From the NCBI GenBank assembly GCA_002387605.1, contig DGJU01000034.1, positions 16,520 to 49,544 of the forward strand: a DNA stretch of 33,025 nucleotides, written 5' to 3'. The translations under genes were made by a program, and so were the position numbers. Numbering within the stretch: position 1 is the stretch's first letter; each line of letters starts with the position of its first letter. Below, piece by piece: positions 1 through 8,783 of this stretch. This DNA comes from Alphaproteobacteria bacterium UBA4588. Its GTDB lineage: Bacteria; Pseudomonadota; Alphaproteobacteria; Puniceispirillales; Puniceispirillaceae. Below the pieces are notes generated by a model. That model did not search any database, was not told where the DNA came from, and was given only the letters and a program-made list of their open reading frames with translations.

Positions 1-46
1 CCTCTATTCTGGCCCTCTACCCTAGTGATGGTGCCATTTTTTATTT

Positions 47-62
47 TGTGATACCGTTCACA
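47..62. promoter_or_regulatory. CRP-type palindrome upstream of the DMT permease
   Basis: The sequence reads TGTGA, six bases (TACCGT), TCACA. Both half-sites match the classical CRP consensus exactly. The centre is about 53 bases before the permease ATG, suitable for a promoter-proximal activator or repressor site. Which CRP/FNR-family protein would bind cannot be told, since alphaproteobacteria carry several, and a 16-base match can occur by chance. Confidence 0.5.
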
Positions 63-107
63 CATCAAATATTTTCCGCCCTCCTCTATGTGAAACTTTA
101 GTCGAAA

Positions 108-977
108 ATGCCTCAGATTTTCCGTGCTATTATTCTGATGATTATCGGGGTGCTTTTTTTCACCTTTGTTGATCTCTTCATAAAATTCCTATCGCATGCG
201 TTACCTATTGGTGAAATTCTAATTGTGTTTGGCGGTGGTACAGCTATTTTATTCTGGATAATGATGGTGAGGACGAATGAAGCCGTCCTCGACAGAAAAT
301 TTATTCATAATGTTATCATGCTGAGATGTAGCGGTGAGATGATTGGTGTTGCCGCTCTCACCACAGCTCTCATTCATGCCTCGCTATCGACAGTCACTGC
401 TTTGTTGCAAACCATGCCGCTTATTCTGACAGCAATGGCAGCTATTTTCCTGAAGGAAAAAGTCGGCATCAAACGCCTTATTGCCATTTTAGTTGGCTTT
501 GCAGGGGTACTTCTTGTGATACGCCCAACAATTGATGGCTTTAATGCCTATTCCCTTTTTGCCCTTCTAGGGGCGCTTGGTCTGGCGGCGCGTGATTTTA
601 GTGCCCGGATTGTGCCACGCCATATTTCAATAGCCGGTTTGTCTTTTTACGGCTCTGTGTCAGTTGTTTTGACAGGTTTGATTTTCATGCTGTTTTCAGG
701 GGGCTGGGTAATGCCTGAAGGCATTATGATCCTGCATTGCTTTGGCCTGATTATCACAGGGGCACTTGGGCTATGGTGTGTCTCAACAGCGATGTCACTG
801 GCAGATGTGTCTGCTATAAGCCCGTTCCGCTATGTCCGCATTGTTTTTGGGATGAGCGCTGGCGTGATCGTATTTGGCGAACATCTTGATATCCCAACCC
901 TGCTTGGCTCGGCCATCATCGTTGGCGCAGGTTTGTATAGCTGGCACCATGAGCGCCGTCTTGTGCAAGAGAGCTGA
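108..977 (+). CDS. DMT-superfamily (EamA) permease
   Basis: A 289-residue integral membrane protein of the drug/metabolite transporter superfamily. About ten hydrophobic segments are visible, arranged as two EamA-type repeats. The first repeat ends near residue 140 with the family pattern of a LKEKVG loop followed by a helix with GFAGVLLVIRP; the second ends with a FGEHLD loop and a glycine-rich last helix. Length is normal for the family (about 290-300). Such proteins are usually inner-membrane exporters or importers of small metabolites, and the substrate is not readable from sequence. The ATG at 108 has no strong ribosome binding site, but an in-frame start further upstream is not available. 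The gene converges on the urea operon and is probably an independent unit. Confidence 0.85.
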   Translation: MPQIFRAIILMIIGVLFFTFVDLFIKFLSHALPIGEILIVFGGGTAILFWIMMVRTNEAVLDRKFIHNVIMLRCSGEMIGVAALTTALIHASLSTVTALLQTMPLILTAMAAIFLKEKVGIKRLIAILVGFAGVLLVIRPTIDGFNAYSLFALLGALGLAARDFSARIVPRHISIAGLSFYGSVSVVLTGLIFMLFSGGWVMPEGIMILHCFGLIITGALGLWCVSTAMSLADVSAISPFRYVRIVFGMSAGVIVFGEHLDIPTLLGSAIIVGAGLYSWHHERRLVQES

Positions 978-1018
978 CGGGTTCTGCCACTCTGAGCTAA
1001 TTGCCAGCGCTTCGGATA

Positions 1019-1198
1019 TTATTCAGTAATATTCTTATCTGTCTGTGTATCAGTGCTGTCTGCACCAAGCCTTGTATCATGGCAGTGAAACCCTGCATGG
1101 TCACTTACATGGCAGTGCTCTGCTGGCTGCTGATGTGATGGGTCAGCCGATGCTGAAAAAGCAGTGAGCGCAAACGCTATGGTTAATATCATTCTCAT
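1019..1198 (-). CDS. small secreted His/Cys-rich protein at the end of the urease operon
   Basis: A 59-residue ORF lies 30 nt downstream of the ureG stop on the same strand. I start it at ATG 1198 because GAGAAAG (1208-1214) sits 9 nt ahead; a TTG at 1216 would overlap that site. Residues 1-18 form a typical Sec signal peptide (MRMILTIAFALTAFSASA), so the product should be periplasmic. The mature part contains HCHVSDHAGFHCHD, a cluster of His and Cys able to bind a metal ion, then an acidic, Thr/Asp-rich tail. I do not recognise a named family. Position at the tail of a nickel-enzyme operon suggests periplasmic metal (possibly nickel) handling, but that is inference. The product's reality rests on signal peptide, ribosome binding site and context. 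Confidence 0.6.
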   Translation of the reverse strand: MRMILTIAFALTAFSASADPSHQQPAEHCHVSDHAGFHCHDTRLGADSTDTQTDKNITE

Positions 1199-1228
1199 CG
1201 AATTATTCTTTCTCAATGTTAATTCAGT

Positions 1229-1870
1229 CTAGCCATGGATGAGGCCGAGACCTCCTTCAGTCTTCAAAAATGCAACCAATTCGTTAACGCCATCTTGTTT
1301 CCGCATCGAGCCAAAAATAAACGGCCGGCCATCTCGGCACTTAGCTGTATCCCGCTTCATCTGTTCAAGGTCAACCTCAACATGCGGCGCAAGCTCGATT
1401 TTATTCACCACCAGCATATCTGATTTCAATAATGCCGGACCTTTTTTGCGAGGTATATCGGCTCCCATACATACATCAATTACATAAATCGTCAAATCAA
1501 CCAGTTCAGGACTAAATGTTGCTGCCAGATTATCGCCGCCTGATTCAATAAGTATCAGCTCAAGATCTGGAAAAGCTGTTTTCACATCCTCCACTGCAGC
1601 CAGATTGATAGAGGCATCTTCACGGATAGCTGTATGTGGGCACCCCCCTGTCTCAACACCTCTTATCCTATCAGCGGTAAGCGCTTGAGCCCTGACCAGA
1701 TAGTCAGCATCTTCGCGGGTATAGATATCATTGGTAATAACGGCCATAGAAATAGACGGCGAGAGCGCCCGACACAGCGCTTCTGTCATGCTTGTTTTGC
1801 CCGCACCAACTGGTCCGCCAATACCCACACGCAACGGGCCATGCCTTAGCTTTTGGTGCGGTGCAATCAT
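1229..1870 (-). CDS. ureG: urease accessory GTPase UreG
   Basis: A SIMIBI-class GTPase that powers delivery of nickel to apo-urease in the cytoplasm, working with UreD, UreF and UreE. The P-loop GPVGAGKT is at residues 19-26, the metal-binding CPH motif at 77-79, and the guanine-specificity motif NKIE follows the segment GADIPRKKGP. At 213 residues it is full length. Its ATG overlaps the end of ureF by 4 nt, so translation is coupled. It is the last recognised urease gene; only the small His-rich protein follows. The N-terminus is short and lacks the His-rich extension seen in some UreG proteins. Confidence 0.97.
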   Translation of the reverse strand: MIAPHQKLRHGPLRVGIGGPVGAGKTSMTEALCRALSPSISMAVITNDIYTREDADYLVRAQALTADRIRGVETGGCPHTAIREDASINLAAVEDVKTAFPDLELILIESGGDNLAATFSPELVDLTIYVIDVCMGADIPRKKGPALLKSDMLVVNKIELAPHVEVDLEQMKRDTAKCRDGRPFIFGSMRKQDGVNELVAFLKTEGGLGLIHG

Positions 1871-2520
1871 GTTCTATATATCCTTTGTTCTGCTGTTTCA
1901 TGCTGGAGTGAATAGATATCGGCAGCAAGCGCAAATCCGCCAACATCATCTATGGTTAGATGCATAAAATCTGCGCATACCTCTTCGATAACAGGCAGTA
2001 GCGCCATCAGGCATTGCTGGCCATCACCTTGGCCAATCGGAATAGACCGGACAGCAACAGAAATCAGGTTTGTGCAAAACCCCTGTAGGTAAGCAAGTGC
2101 TGTCTTACTAACATCAAGCCCCATCTGCTGTGCGGCACCCCCAACAGCTACCGGATAGGCAAGCCCGTCCGGCATAGCCAGCTCGCAACTAGTCCGCATG
2201 ATTTGTGTAAAGGCCCTGCCTAATTCAGTTGTCTCTTGGAAGCGTTCGCGTCCCGCTGATAGCGCAAGACAGAGCTGATTGACATCCTCGCCCCGATAGG
2301 CTGCGGTTATAAAGATAATATCATTGCGGGATGCGCCTTGCCTCAGCAGACAGTCAATCCAGCTCTGAAGTGATACCTTGTCAGTTACTACGCCATGATA
2401 AATTGCGCTCTCCAGCCCATGCGAATAGCTAAAGGCGCCAATCGGAAAAGCAGGCGAAAACCAGTTTTGCAGAATCTGAAACTGACGCTCTTCGGACATC
2501 ATATCATTGCCTGCTTTCAT
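1867..2520 (-). CDS. ureF: urease accessory protein UreF
   Basis: UreF bridges UreD and UreG in the urease maturation complex and helps couple GTP hydrolysis to nickel insertion. The N-terminal pattern WFSPAFPIGAFSYSHGLE is the family hallmark (near residues 20-37), and the all-helical body of 217 residues is normal in length. The ATG at 2520 forms a TAATG junction with the ureE stop, and the 3' end overlaps ureG by 4 nt, showing tight coupling in the operon. Nearby Met codons at residues 7 and 8 are alternative starts. Confidence 0.95.
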   Translation of the reverse strand: MKAGNDMMSEERQFQILQNWFSPAFPIGAFSYSHGLESAIYHGVVTDKVSLQSWIDCLLRQGASRNDIIFITAAYRGEDVNQLCLALSAGRERFQETTELGRAFTQIMRTSCELAMPDGLAYPVAVGGAAQQMGLDVSKTALAYLQGFCTNLISVAVRSIPIGQGDGQQCLMALLPVIEEVCADFMHLTIDDVGGFALAADIYSLQHETAEQRIYRT

Positions 2521-2981
2521 TACTGATCATGCCCATCTGTGCTCGCATGGCCATGGGTTCGGCCATGACCATAAGCGCCGCCTTCTGGAAAAAATGGTGC
2601 GTGAATAGTTTTTGTTTCAGCACCGAGTTGTTCCAGCATTTTTTTTAGGACAGCATCATCTCTGATCAAAAGCGTGCCTGCCCCGATTTGGCACGGTGTA
2701 TGGCGGTTACCAATATGCCATGCAATCAAAGCAGGGTTATCATGAGTAACTGACAAAAGCGGCTCTGCGGCGGCCAGAATAGTCACTACACGCCCATCAT
2801 CTAGCACAAACCCATCTCCAACATTCACAGACCGCGTATCAGCAAGTTCCACAAGAAAGGCTTCGCCGGAATCTGTTGTCATCTTTTTGCGCCGCACAAA
2901 CCGATTATCATAATCAAGTGTCACGGTATCAACTGATTCTGCGCCTGACAGGTCAGACGTGATATGCTGAGCAATATGCAT
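2520..2981 (-). CDS. ureE: urease nickel metallochaperone UreE
   Basis: UreE binds nickel and hands it to the UreG/UreF/UreD complex. This 153-residue protein has the N-terminal peptide-binding-like domain (about residues 1-75) followed by the metal-binding domain, with GNRHTPCQI near residue 92 holding the conserved His. The C-terminal tail is His-rich (GHGRTHGHASTDGHDQ), the usual nickel-storing extension, here of moderate length. It follows ureC by 24 nt and shares one base with ureF. Confidence 0.95.
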   Translation of the reverse strand: MHIAQHITSDLSGAESVDTVTLDYDNRFVRRKKMTTDSGEAFLVELADTRSVNVGDGFVLDDGRVVTILAAAEPLLSVTHDNPALIAWHIGNRHTPCQIGAGTLLIRDDAVLKKMLEQLGAETKTIHAPFFPEGGAYGHGRTHGHASTDGHDQ

Positions 2982-3005
2982 TCCTATCTCCTATAAAGTT
3001 TTTTC

Positions 3006-4715
3006 CTAATAGAGGAAGTAGCGCTGTGCCATCGGCAATTCTGACGCCGGCTCACAAGTCAGTAGCTCACCATCAGCATGCACTTCATATGTTTCCGGGT
3101 TTACCTCTATTTGCGGGCAATAGGCATTATGGACCATATCGGCTTTGGAAATTGTTCTTGTCTGGCTTACCGCCACTGTTGATTTAGCCAGTCCAAGCTT
3201 TTCTGCAAGTGAGTCTGCCTGCGCAGCGGCACTCACAAACGTTACAGCTGACTGCTCGCATGAACGTCCAAAAGCCCCAAACATTGGGCGTGTATAAACC
3301 GGCTGAGGCGTTGGGATAGAGGCATTCGGGTCTCCCATCTGTGCACAGGCAATGGTGCCGCCAAGCAGCACCATTTCAGGCTTTACGCCAAAAAATGCTG
3401 GCTTCCATAAAACAAGATCAGCGCGTTTCCCCACGGCAATAGACCCAATATGAGATGAGATGCCATGCGCTATTGCCGGATTAATGGTATATTTAGCAAT
3501 ATAGCGTTTGACCCGTTCATTATCATTATCACCTGTTTCTGTCTCCAGGCGGCCCCGCTGAACTTTCATTTTATGAGCTGTCTGCCAGGTCCGTATAATG
3601 ACTTCGCCAACACGGCCCATCGCTTGGCTATCTGATGCGATAATTGAAAAGGCACCCAAATCATGCAGGATATCTTCAGCCGCGATTGTCTCGCGCCGGA
3701 TCCGGCTTTCTGCAAAAGCAACATCTTCAGGAATAGATTTATCAAGGTGATGACACACCATCAACATATCCAGATGCTCTTCAAGAGTGTTCACTGTGAA
3801 GGGACGGGTTGGATTTGTTGAGGAGGGTATGACATGGCTCTCACCACAAATCTTGATAATGTCAGGCGCATGACCGCCGCCCGCACCTTCTGTATGAAAG
3901 GCATGGATAACCCGGTTTTTCATTGCCCTGACCGTATGTTCCACAAATCCGCTCTCATTGAGCGTGTCTGTGTGGATCATCACCTGCACATCCATCGCAT
4001 CTGCAACGGTAAGACAATTATCAATCGTGGCAGGTGTTGTGCCCCAATCTTCGTGAAGCTTAAGGGCGCAGGCACCGCCCCTGACCTGTTCTTCAAGAGA
4101 GGCTGGCAGAGAGGCATTACCCTTGCCAGCAAAAGCTAGATTCATCGGAAACGCATCTGCTGCCTGAAGCATCCGGCCAATATGCCATGACCCAGGCGTA
4201 CAGGTTGTTGCAAGCGTGCCATGCGCAGGGCCTGTTCCACCGCCAAGCATGGTGGTGAGCCCGGAATGAAGCGCATCGTCGATTTGTTGCGGGCAGATAA
4301 AATGGATATGACTATCAAAACCGCCTGCCGTTAGAATATGACCTTCAGCAGCAATCACTTCGCTGCCCGGGCCAATAATAATTGTGACATCAGGCTGTGT
4401 GTCAGGATTGCCTGCTTTGCCAATGCCGCAAATTATGCCATCTTTTATCCCGATATCAGCTTTGAAAATTCCTGTGGAATCTACTACCAGCGCATTCGTA
4501 ATGACAGTATCAACAGCGCCCTCCGCCCGGGTTGTCTGGGACTGTCCCATCCCGTCGCGGATTACCTTACCGCCCCCAAATTTGACCTCCTCGCCATAGG
4601 TTGTAAAATCCTGTTCGACTTCAATAAAAAGCTCGGTATCGGCCAGACGAATTTTATCACCTGTTGTCGGGCCATACATATCTGCATAGGCGGCACGTGA
4701 AATCTGTTTTGGCAT
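3006..4715 (-). CDS. ureC: urease alpha (catalytic) subunit
   Basis: The catalytic subunit of urease, which hydrolyses urea to ammonia and carbamate at a bridged di-nickel centre in the cytoplasm. All key residues known from Klebsiella urease are visible with a +2 offset: nickel ligands His136 and His138 (SHIHF), the carbamylated Lys219 (LKLHEDWG), His248 (MIHTDT), His274 (HAFHTEG) and Asp362 (IASDSQAMGR). The active-site flap carries Cys321 and His322 (MVCHHLD). At 569 residues it is full length and should be active. The ATG overlaps the ureB stop by one base. The three subunits are separate genes, as in most proteobacteria. Confidence 0.98.
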   Translation of the reverse strand: MPKQISRAAYADMYGPTTGDKIRLADTELFIEVEQDFTTYGEEVKFGGGKVIRDGMGQSQTTRAEGAVDTVITNALVVDSTGIFKADIGIKDGIICGIGKAGNPDTQPDVTIIIGPGSEVIAAEGHILTAGGFDSHIHFICPQQIDDALHSGLTTMLGGGTGPAHGTLATTCTPGSWHIGRMLQAADAFPMNLAFAGKGNASLPASLEEQVRGGACALKLHEDWGTTPATIDNCLTVADAMDVQVMIHTDTLNESGFVEHTVRAMKNRVIHAFHTEGAGGGHAPDIIKICGESHVIPSSTNPTRPFTVNTLEEHLDMLMVCHHLDKSIPEDVAFAESRIRRETIAAEDILHDLGAFSIIASDSQAMGRVGEVIIRTWQTAHKMKVQRGRLETETGDNDNERVKRYIAKYTINPAIAHGISSHIGSIAVGKRADLVLWKPAFFGVKPEMVLLGGTIACAQMGDPNASIPTPQPVYTRPMFGAFGRSCEQSAVTFVSAAAQADSLAEKLGLAKSTVAVSQTRTISKADMVHNAYCPQIEVNPETYEVHADGELLTCEPASELPMAQRYFLY

Positions 4716-5020
4716 CAGAGCGCTCCCATCACTAATTGGTTAAAGCCGAAGACCTGCCGCCTGCCTAACAACTGCACAAGGGCAATCTCGCGGCTCTGTC
4801 CCGGCTCAAACCGCACAGCTGTTCCGGCCGCAATATCAAGGCGCATTCCATGGGCTGCCTGCCGGTCGAATTCTAGTGCAGGATTTGTTTCAGCAAAATG
4901 ATAATGACTGCCAACCTGAACAGGCCGATCACCTGTATTGGCAACAATAAGTGTAATCTGCTCGGCGCCAGCATTGAGTGTTATTTCGCCTGTGGCTGGC
5001 ATTATCTGTCCGGGTATCAT
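4715..5020 (-). CDS. ureB: urease beta subunit
   Basis: The small beta subunit of urease, a structural all-beta protein that packs against UreC in the (alpha-beta-gamma)3 enzyme. The 101-residue length is typical. It starts MIPGQIMPATGEITLNAG and holds the family patterns NTGDRPVQVGSHYHF and GTAVRFEPGQ. It follows ureA by 13 nt and shares one base with the ureC start (TAATG), so subunit stoichiometry is likely kept by translational coupling. Confidence 0.97.
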   Translation of the reverse strand: MIPGQIMPATGEITLNAGAEQITLIVANTGDRPVQVGSHYHFAETNPALEFDRQAAHGMRLDIAAGTAVRFEPGQSREIALVQLLGRRQVFGFNQLVMGAL

Positions 5021-5033
5021 TGTCTTATCCCTT

Positions 5034-5336
5034 TTATCTTATGGGCTGGTGAACTGTTACAAGCTTGGTGCCATCTGGAAAGGTTGCTTCAACTTGAACA
5101 TCGTGGATCATCTCCGGCACACCTTGCATACACTGGTCACGCGCCACCACATGGGCGCCTGCTTCCATCAAATCTGAGACAGACCGGCCATCACGTGCAC
5201 CTTCAACAACATAATCTGTGATCAGCGCAATCGCTTCAGGGTAGTTCAGTTCTACCCCCCGGGCGAGGCGGCCACGCGCCACCATTGCCGCAACGCTCAC
5301 AAGAAGCTTATCTTTTTCTCTTGGTGTCAGTTTCAT
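5034..5336 (-). CDS. ureA: urease gamma subunit
   Basis: The 100-residue gamma subunit of urease, a small helical structural protein. It begins MKLTPREKDKLLVSVAAMVA and contains LNYPEAIALITDY and the conserved EVQVEATFPDG-like segment (here DVQVEATFPDGTKLV), all diagnostic. It lies 11 nt after ureD and 13 nt before ureB in the same transcript. The three separate subunits contrast with the fused UreA/UreB of Helicobacter. Confidence 0.97.
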   Translation of the reverse strand: MKLTPREKDKLLVSVAAMVARGRLARGVELNYPEAIALITDYVVEGARDGRSVSDLMEAGAHVVARDQCMQGVPEMIHDVQVEATFPDGTKLVTVHQPIR

Positions 5337-5347
5337 TACCTACCTCA

Positions 5348-6157
5348 TTATTGCCAGACCCGCGGGAGACTATGCTCGCGCATTGCATCTATTATCATTG
5401 CGATATCTTTTCGCCCATAAAGCGCATCTGGCGCCAACATCCGCACCACTAGCCTACCCTGCCAAACAGACAAAGCCGCCCGCGATGACAGCCTATCCAG
5501 TACCGTTTTCAGCTGCGCCTCAACCTGCGCGAGGCGTGGGCCGATATATAAAAAACTTGCTGATAATTCTGCCCCAGCGCCGCCCGCAACATGCTGGAGC
5601 ATGGCGTGAATAGGTCCAGTCATCCGCAAGGCTTCGGCATGCACAAGCTCCCCATCGCAGCGCACGCGCCACTGATCAGAAAACAGACAATCACTCAGCA
5701 CTTCTTTCATAGCGTGTCTGCCAAAAGTAAGCGCTTCAAACATCAGGCATTCGCTTGTCGTATCAATATCAACATCAATTTTTCTGTTAAGATGGCATCC
5801 GTCAAACAGGATTGTTTCCTGCGGCAACCAGTGCAAGGCAGCATGGTTACGGGCAATAAGCTTAACAGACATTTGCGCTGGATAAGCCCTGCTTTTATAG
5901 GCACGCTCGGCTGCTTGTGTTGTTACGGCCAGCGCACTATTCTCAAGGGTTGCGTTATAGGAAAAAATATCACCGCCTGTCACGCCCCCAGCTGTATTAA
6001 CAATTACAGCTTCAGCCATCGAGCCATAGGTCTTTGGCCATAACGCCTTTGCGGCGCCTGACTGATAAAACCGCGTTATAGACCCGTTAGACACATGCAG
6101 GTCAACAACACCTCTGGCGCGTTGCATGCCTATCGTTTCTGGTGGCATTCCATCCAT
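5348..6157 (-). CDS. ureD: urease accessory protein UreD (UreH)
   Basis: UreD is the scaffold that binds apo-urease directly and channels nickel to it. The 269-residue protein shows the family segments TRFYQSGAAKALWP (near residues 28-41), NTAGGVTGGD (about 54-63) and TTQAAERAYKS (about 79-89). It begins 2 nt after urtE ends, directly linking the transporter and enzyme halves of the operon. Gene order ureDABCEFG is common in proteobacteria. Confidence 0.95.
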   Translation of the reverse strand: MDGMPPETIGMQRARGVVDLHVSNGSITRFYQSGAAKALWPKTYGSMAEAVIVNTAGGVTGGDIFSYNATLENSALAVTTQAAERAYKSRAYPAQMSVKLIARNHAALHWLPQETILFDGCHLNRKIDVDIDTTSECLMFEALTFGRHAMKEVLSDCLFSDQWRVRCDGELVHAEALRMTGPIHAMLQHVAGGAGAELSASFLYIGPRLAQVEAQLKTVLDRLSSRAALSVWQGRLVVRMLAPDALYGRKDIAMIIDAMREHSLPRVWQ

Positions 6158-6159
6158 GG

Positions 6160-6855
6160 TTATACCCCAACCGACTTTCGCAGTTTTGCTTTATTGATAT
6201 CTGACTTTAGGCTTTCATATACAATTTGACCACGGGTCATGGCGTAAATCTGGTCCGCTAATTCAAACGCAAAATCGAAATATTGTTCAACCAGAATAAT
6301 CGCCATTGTTTGCTGGGACCGCAAATAAGAAATAACCTCGCCTATCTGGGCAATGATATTTGGCTGAATGCCTTCGGTTGGCTCATCCAGCAATAGACAT
6401 TTTGGTTTCATAATCAGCGCCCGGGCGATGGCAAGCTGTTGCTGCTGGCCGCCGGACAAATCGCCGCCGCGTCTCTCCAGCATTGTTTTTAATACAGGGA
6501 AAAGCGTGTAAATATCATCAGGAATAAACCGCTCAGAGGTCGCAAGACAGGAAAACCCTGTTTCCATATTCTCCCGCACGGTGAGCATTGGGAAAATAAA
6601 CCTGCCTTGCGGAACATAGCCAATACCGTGGCGTGCGAGCTTGTCAGCCCGCACATTTGTTACATCAGCGCCATTGAGCTGATAACTGCCACTACTACTG
6701 GGATGCGCGCCAGACAGAATTTTCAAGAGTGACGTTTTCCCCACACCGTTTGATCCCATCACAGATGTGACCTCGCCAATTTGTGCGGTTAGCGATATTC
6801 CATGCAAGATTTGCGATGAGCCGTAATGAAGCGTTAACGCATCTGCTTTCAACAT
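6160..6855 (-). CDS. urtE: urea ABC transporter ATP-binding protein UrtE
   Basis: One of two ATPases energising the branched-chain-amino-acid-type (HAAT) urea importer. It has Walker A GSNGVGKT at residues 34-41, the signature LSGGQQQQLAIAR and Walker B CLLLDEPTEGI. At 231 residues it matches LivF/UrtE length, and the short C-terminus lacks extra domains. LivF and UrtE are hard to separate by motif; the assignment rests on its place between urtD and ureD. The gap to urtD is 2 nt. Confidence 0.95.
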   Translation of the reverse strand: MLKADALTLHYGSSQILHGISLTAQIGEVTSVMGSNGVGKTSLLKILSGAHPSSSGSYQLNGADVTNVRADKLARHGIGYVPQGRFIFPMLTVRENMETGFSCLATSERFIPDDIYTLFPVLKTMLERRGGDLSGGQQQQLAIARALIMKPKCLLLDEPTEGIQPNIIAQIGEVISYLRSQQTMAIILVEQYFDFAFELADQIYAMTRGQIVYESLKSDINKAKLRKSVGV

Positions 6856-6857
6856 GA

Positions 6858-7598
6858 CTACCTCCCTAAATACACATCAATGACATCTTGATTTCGGGTC
6901 ACAAAATCAAGCGAGCCTTCTGCCAGAACAGCGCCCTCATGCAACACAGTCACCCGGCATTCAAGCTGGCGGATAAATTCCATGTCATGTTCAACAACAA
7001 TAACCGAGCGTGTTCGCGCCAGCTCTTTTAGCAATGTGACAGTGACAGCACGTTCCGGCGCCGTCATCCCAGCCGCCGGCTCATCAACAAGCAGCAACTG
7101 AGGGTCTTGTGCCAGCAGCATGCCGATTTCAAGCCATTGTTTCTGACCGTGGCTTAGCTCACCGGCTAACCTAGAGAGGCTTTCCTGCAAATTTATCTGG
7201 CTTGCAATCTGGGATATCTGCGCCTCATCTACCTTATTTCTGGCATAGGTGAGAACTGAAAATGGGCTGCGCTTATTAGAGAGCGCCATCAGTAAATTAT
7301 CGTAAACGCTCTGGGTTTCAAAGGTTGTTGGCTTCTGGAATTTCCGGCCAATACCCAACTGGGCAATTTGAGCTTCTGATTTTCGCAGCAACGAGCTCCC
7401 CGCATCGCCCCACCGTACCGCGCCTGAATCAGGGCGGGTCTTTCCGGTTACAATATCCATAAACGTTGTTTTGCCAGCGCCGTTAGGCCCAATAATGGCG
7501 CGCATCTCTGCAAAGCCAATCTCAAAACTAAGACAGTTGATAGCTTTGAAGCCATCAAACGAAACCGAAATATTATCAACATATAACAGGTTAGACAT
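6858..7598 (-). CDS. urtD: urea ABC transporter ATP-binding protein UrtD
   Basis: The second ATPase of the urea importer, LivG-like. Walker A GPNGAGKT is at residues 37-44, the signature is LSHGQKQWLEIG (UrtD-type, with the His-Gly-Gln-Lys variant), and Walker B LLLVDEPAAGM is followed by the H-loop VVEHDMEF. It is 246 residues. The start shares one base with the urtC stop (TAATG). Together with UrtE it should form the heterodimeric motor under UrtB/UrtC. Confidence 0.96.
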   Translation of the reverse strand: MSNLLYVDNISVSFDGFKAINCLSFEIGFAEMRAIIGPNGAGKTTFMDIVTGKTRPDSGAVRWGDAGSSLLRKSEAQIAQLGIGRKFQKPTTFETQSVYDNLLMALSNKRSPFSVLTYARNKVDEAQISQIASQINLQESLSRLAGELSHGQKQWLEIGMLLAQDPQLLLVDEPAAGMTAPERAVTVTLLKELARTRSVIVVEHDMEFIRQLECRVTVLHEGAVLAEGSLDFVTRNQDVIDVYLGR

Positions 7599-8779
7599 TA
7601 TCGACCTCCTAAACGAGGGAGCCGGTCAACCAAACCACCAATACCCTTTGGGGCATATAAGGTAACAAGCACAAAACTAAAGCCGAGGAGAACAAGCCAC
7701 CATTCGGTCCAGCGGATTGTGCCAAACCCAAGCGGAATATCAGGTGCCTGCCCGCCCGTAAAATAACTGGATAGCAGCGAGACAAACGCAGCACCTATAA
7801 CAGCACCATAGACACGGCCCCGCCCGCCAATTGCAACCCAGACCGCAAGATAAATAGAGGCAATAGGCGCTAATTCTGCTGGATTAATAATACCTGCCTG
7901 CGGGTAATAAAGTGCGCCAGCGACTGCCGCGATAATCGCTGTCATCACAAAAATAAACAATTTGTAACTCTCTACATTATATCCCAGAAACCGCACCCTT
8001 GCTTCATTGTCTCTGATGCCTTCGATGATATTGCCAAGCTTACTTTTGGTAACAGCGGTTGCAATGATATACACAACCGCTAGGGCAAAAGCGCTCGCAA
8101 GAAAAAAGGAAATCGAGAGTAAGGACTGCGGTACATCATCAAGGCCCGGAATATTCTGCAAGCCAGATAGCCCGTTATTACCGCGCAATCCGCTGTCATT
8201 CTGAAACAGGTAAAGCGAGAGCGCGAGCGTCATGGCTTGCGTTAAAATCGAGAGATAAACACCATTTACGCGTGAGCGGAACGCCAACCAGCCAAACACA
8301 AACGCCACAAGCCCCGGCACCAGAACAACAAGCGCTATCTGTGCCCAGAACATATCAGCAAATGACCAGATGACCGGAATGTCCGAGCCACCAACAACAC
8401 CAAAAATCTGAATGCCAACAGCATCACTAATTTCTGCAGGCGTTAGCGGGAGGGCAGCATTCACAGAGGCTTGCATGACAATCATCTTGGTACGGGCAAA
8501 CATCAGCCACATCCCGATCATATAGCCGCCAAGGCCAAAAAAGGCGAAATGCCCTAAGGACAGAATGCCACAAAATCCCCAGACGAGGTCCATCGCAATC
8601 GCAATCATGCATAGGCATAATGTCTTGCCAAGCGTTTTGATAAAGCTTGTCGAAATGATGCCAATACCAAACCCCTCACCAAGAATAGTGACAGCAATAC
8701 AGACGACTGACAGGACCCCCAGAAATATTAAAATTGACGGGTTACGAAATAGAAATTTTGTGAATATCGTGCGTTCCAT
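7598..8779 (-). CDS. urtC: urea ABC transporter permease UrtC
   Basis: An inner-membrane permease of the LivM type, 393 residues, with about nine or ten hydrophobic segments. The motif GFCGILSLGHFAFFGLGGYMIGM (about residues 67-89, start of the permease fold) and the EAA-like loop with IRDNEARVRFLGYNVESYKL near the middle mark the family. The long loop between the second and third helices carries ASVNAALPLTPAEISDAVG, an UrtC trait absent from shorter LivM proteins. It pairs with UrtB to form the channel and follows urtB by 4 nt. Confidence 0.95.
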   Translation of the reverse strand: MERTIFTKFLFRNPSILIFLGVLSVVCIAVTILGEGFGIGIISTSFIKTLGKTLCLCMIAIAMDLVWGFCGILSLGHFAFFGLGGYMIGMWLMFARTKMIVMQASVNAALPLTPAEISDAVGIQIFGVVGGSDIPVIWSFADMFWAQIALVVLVPGLVAFVFGWLAFRSRVNGVYLSILTQAMTLALSLYLFQNDSGLRGNNGLSGLQNIPGLDDVPQSLLSISFFLASAFALAVVYIIATAVTKSKLGNIIEGIRDNEARVRFLGYNVESYKLFIFVMTAIIAAVAGALYYPQAGIINPAELAPIASIYLAVWVAIGGRGRVYGAVIGAAFVSLLSSYFTGGQAPDIPLGFGTIRWTEWWLVLLGFSFVLVTLYAPKGIGGLVDRLPRLGGR

Positions 8780-8783
8780 AATC

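Noticed and set aside
1867..2520. His-rich or duplicated urease accessory gene as a novelty
   Set aside because: UreE tail and UreF sequence are within the normal range for the families.
3834..4700. Long open frames on the + strand opposite ureC
   Set aside because: They lie antisense to a fully supported urease alpha gene with all catalytic residues; no family pattern or ribosome binding site supports them.
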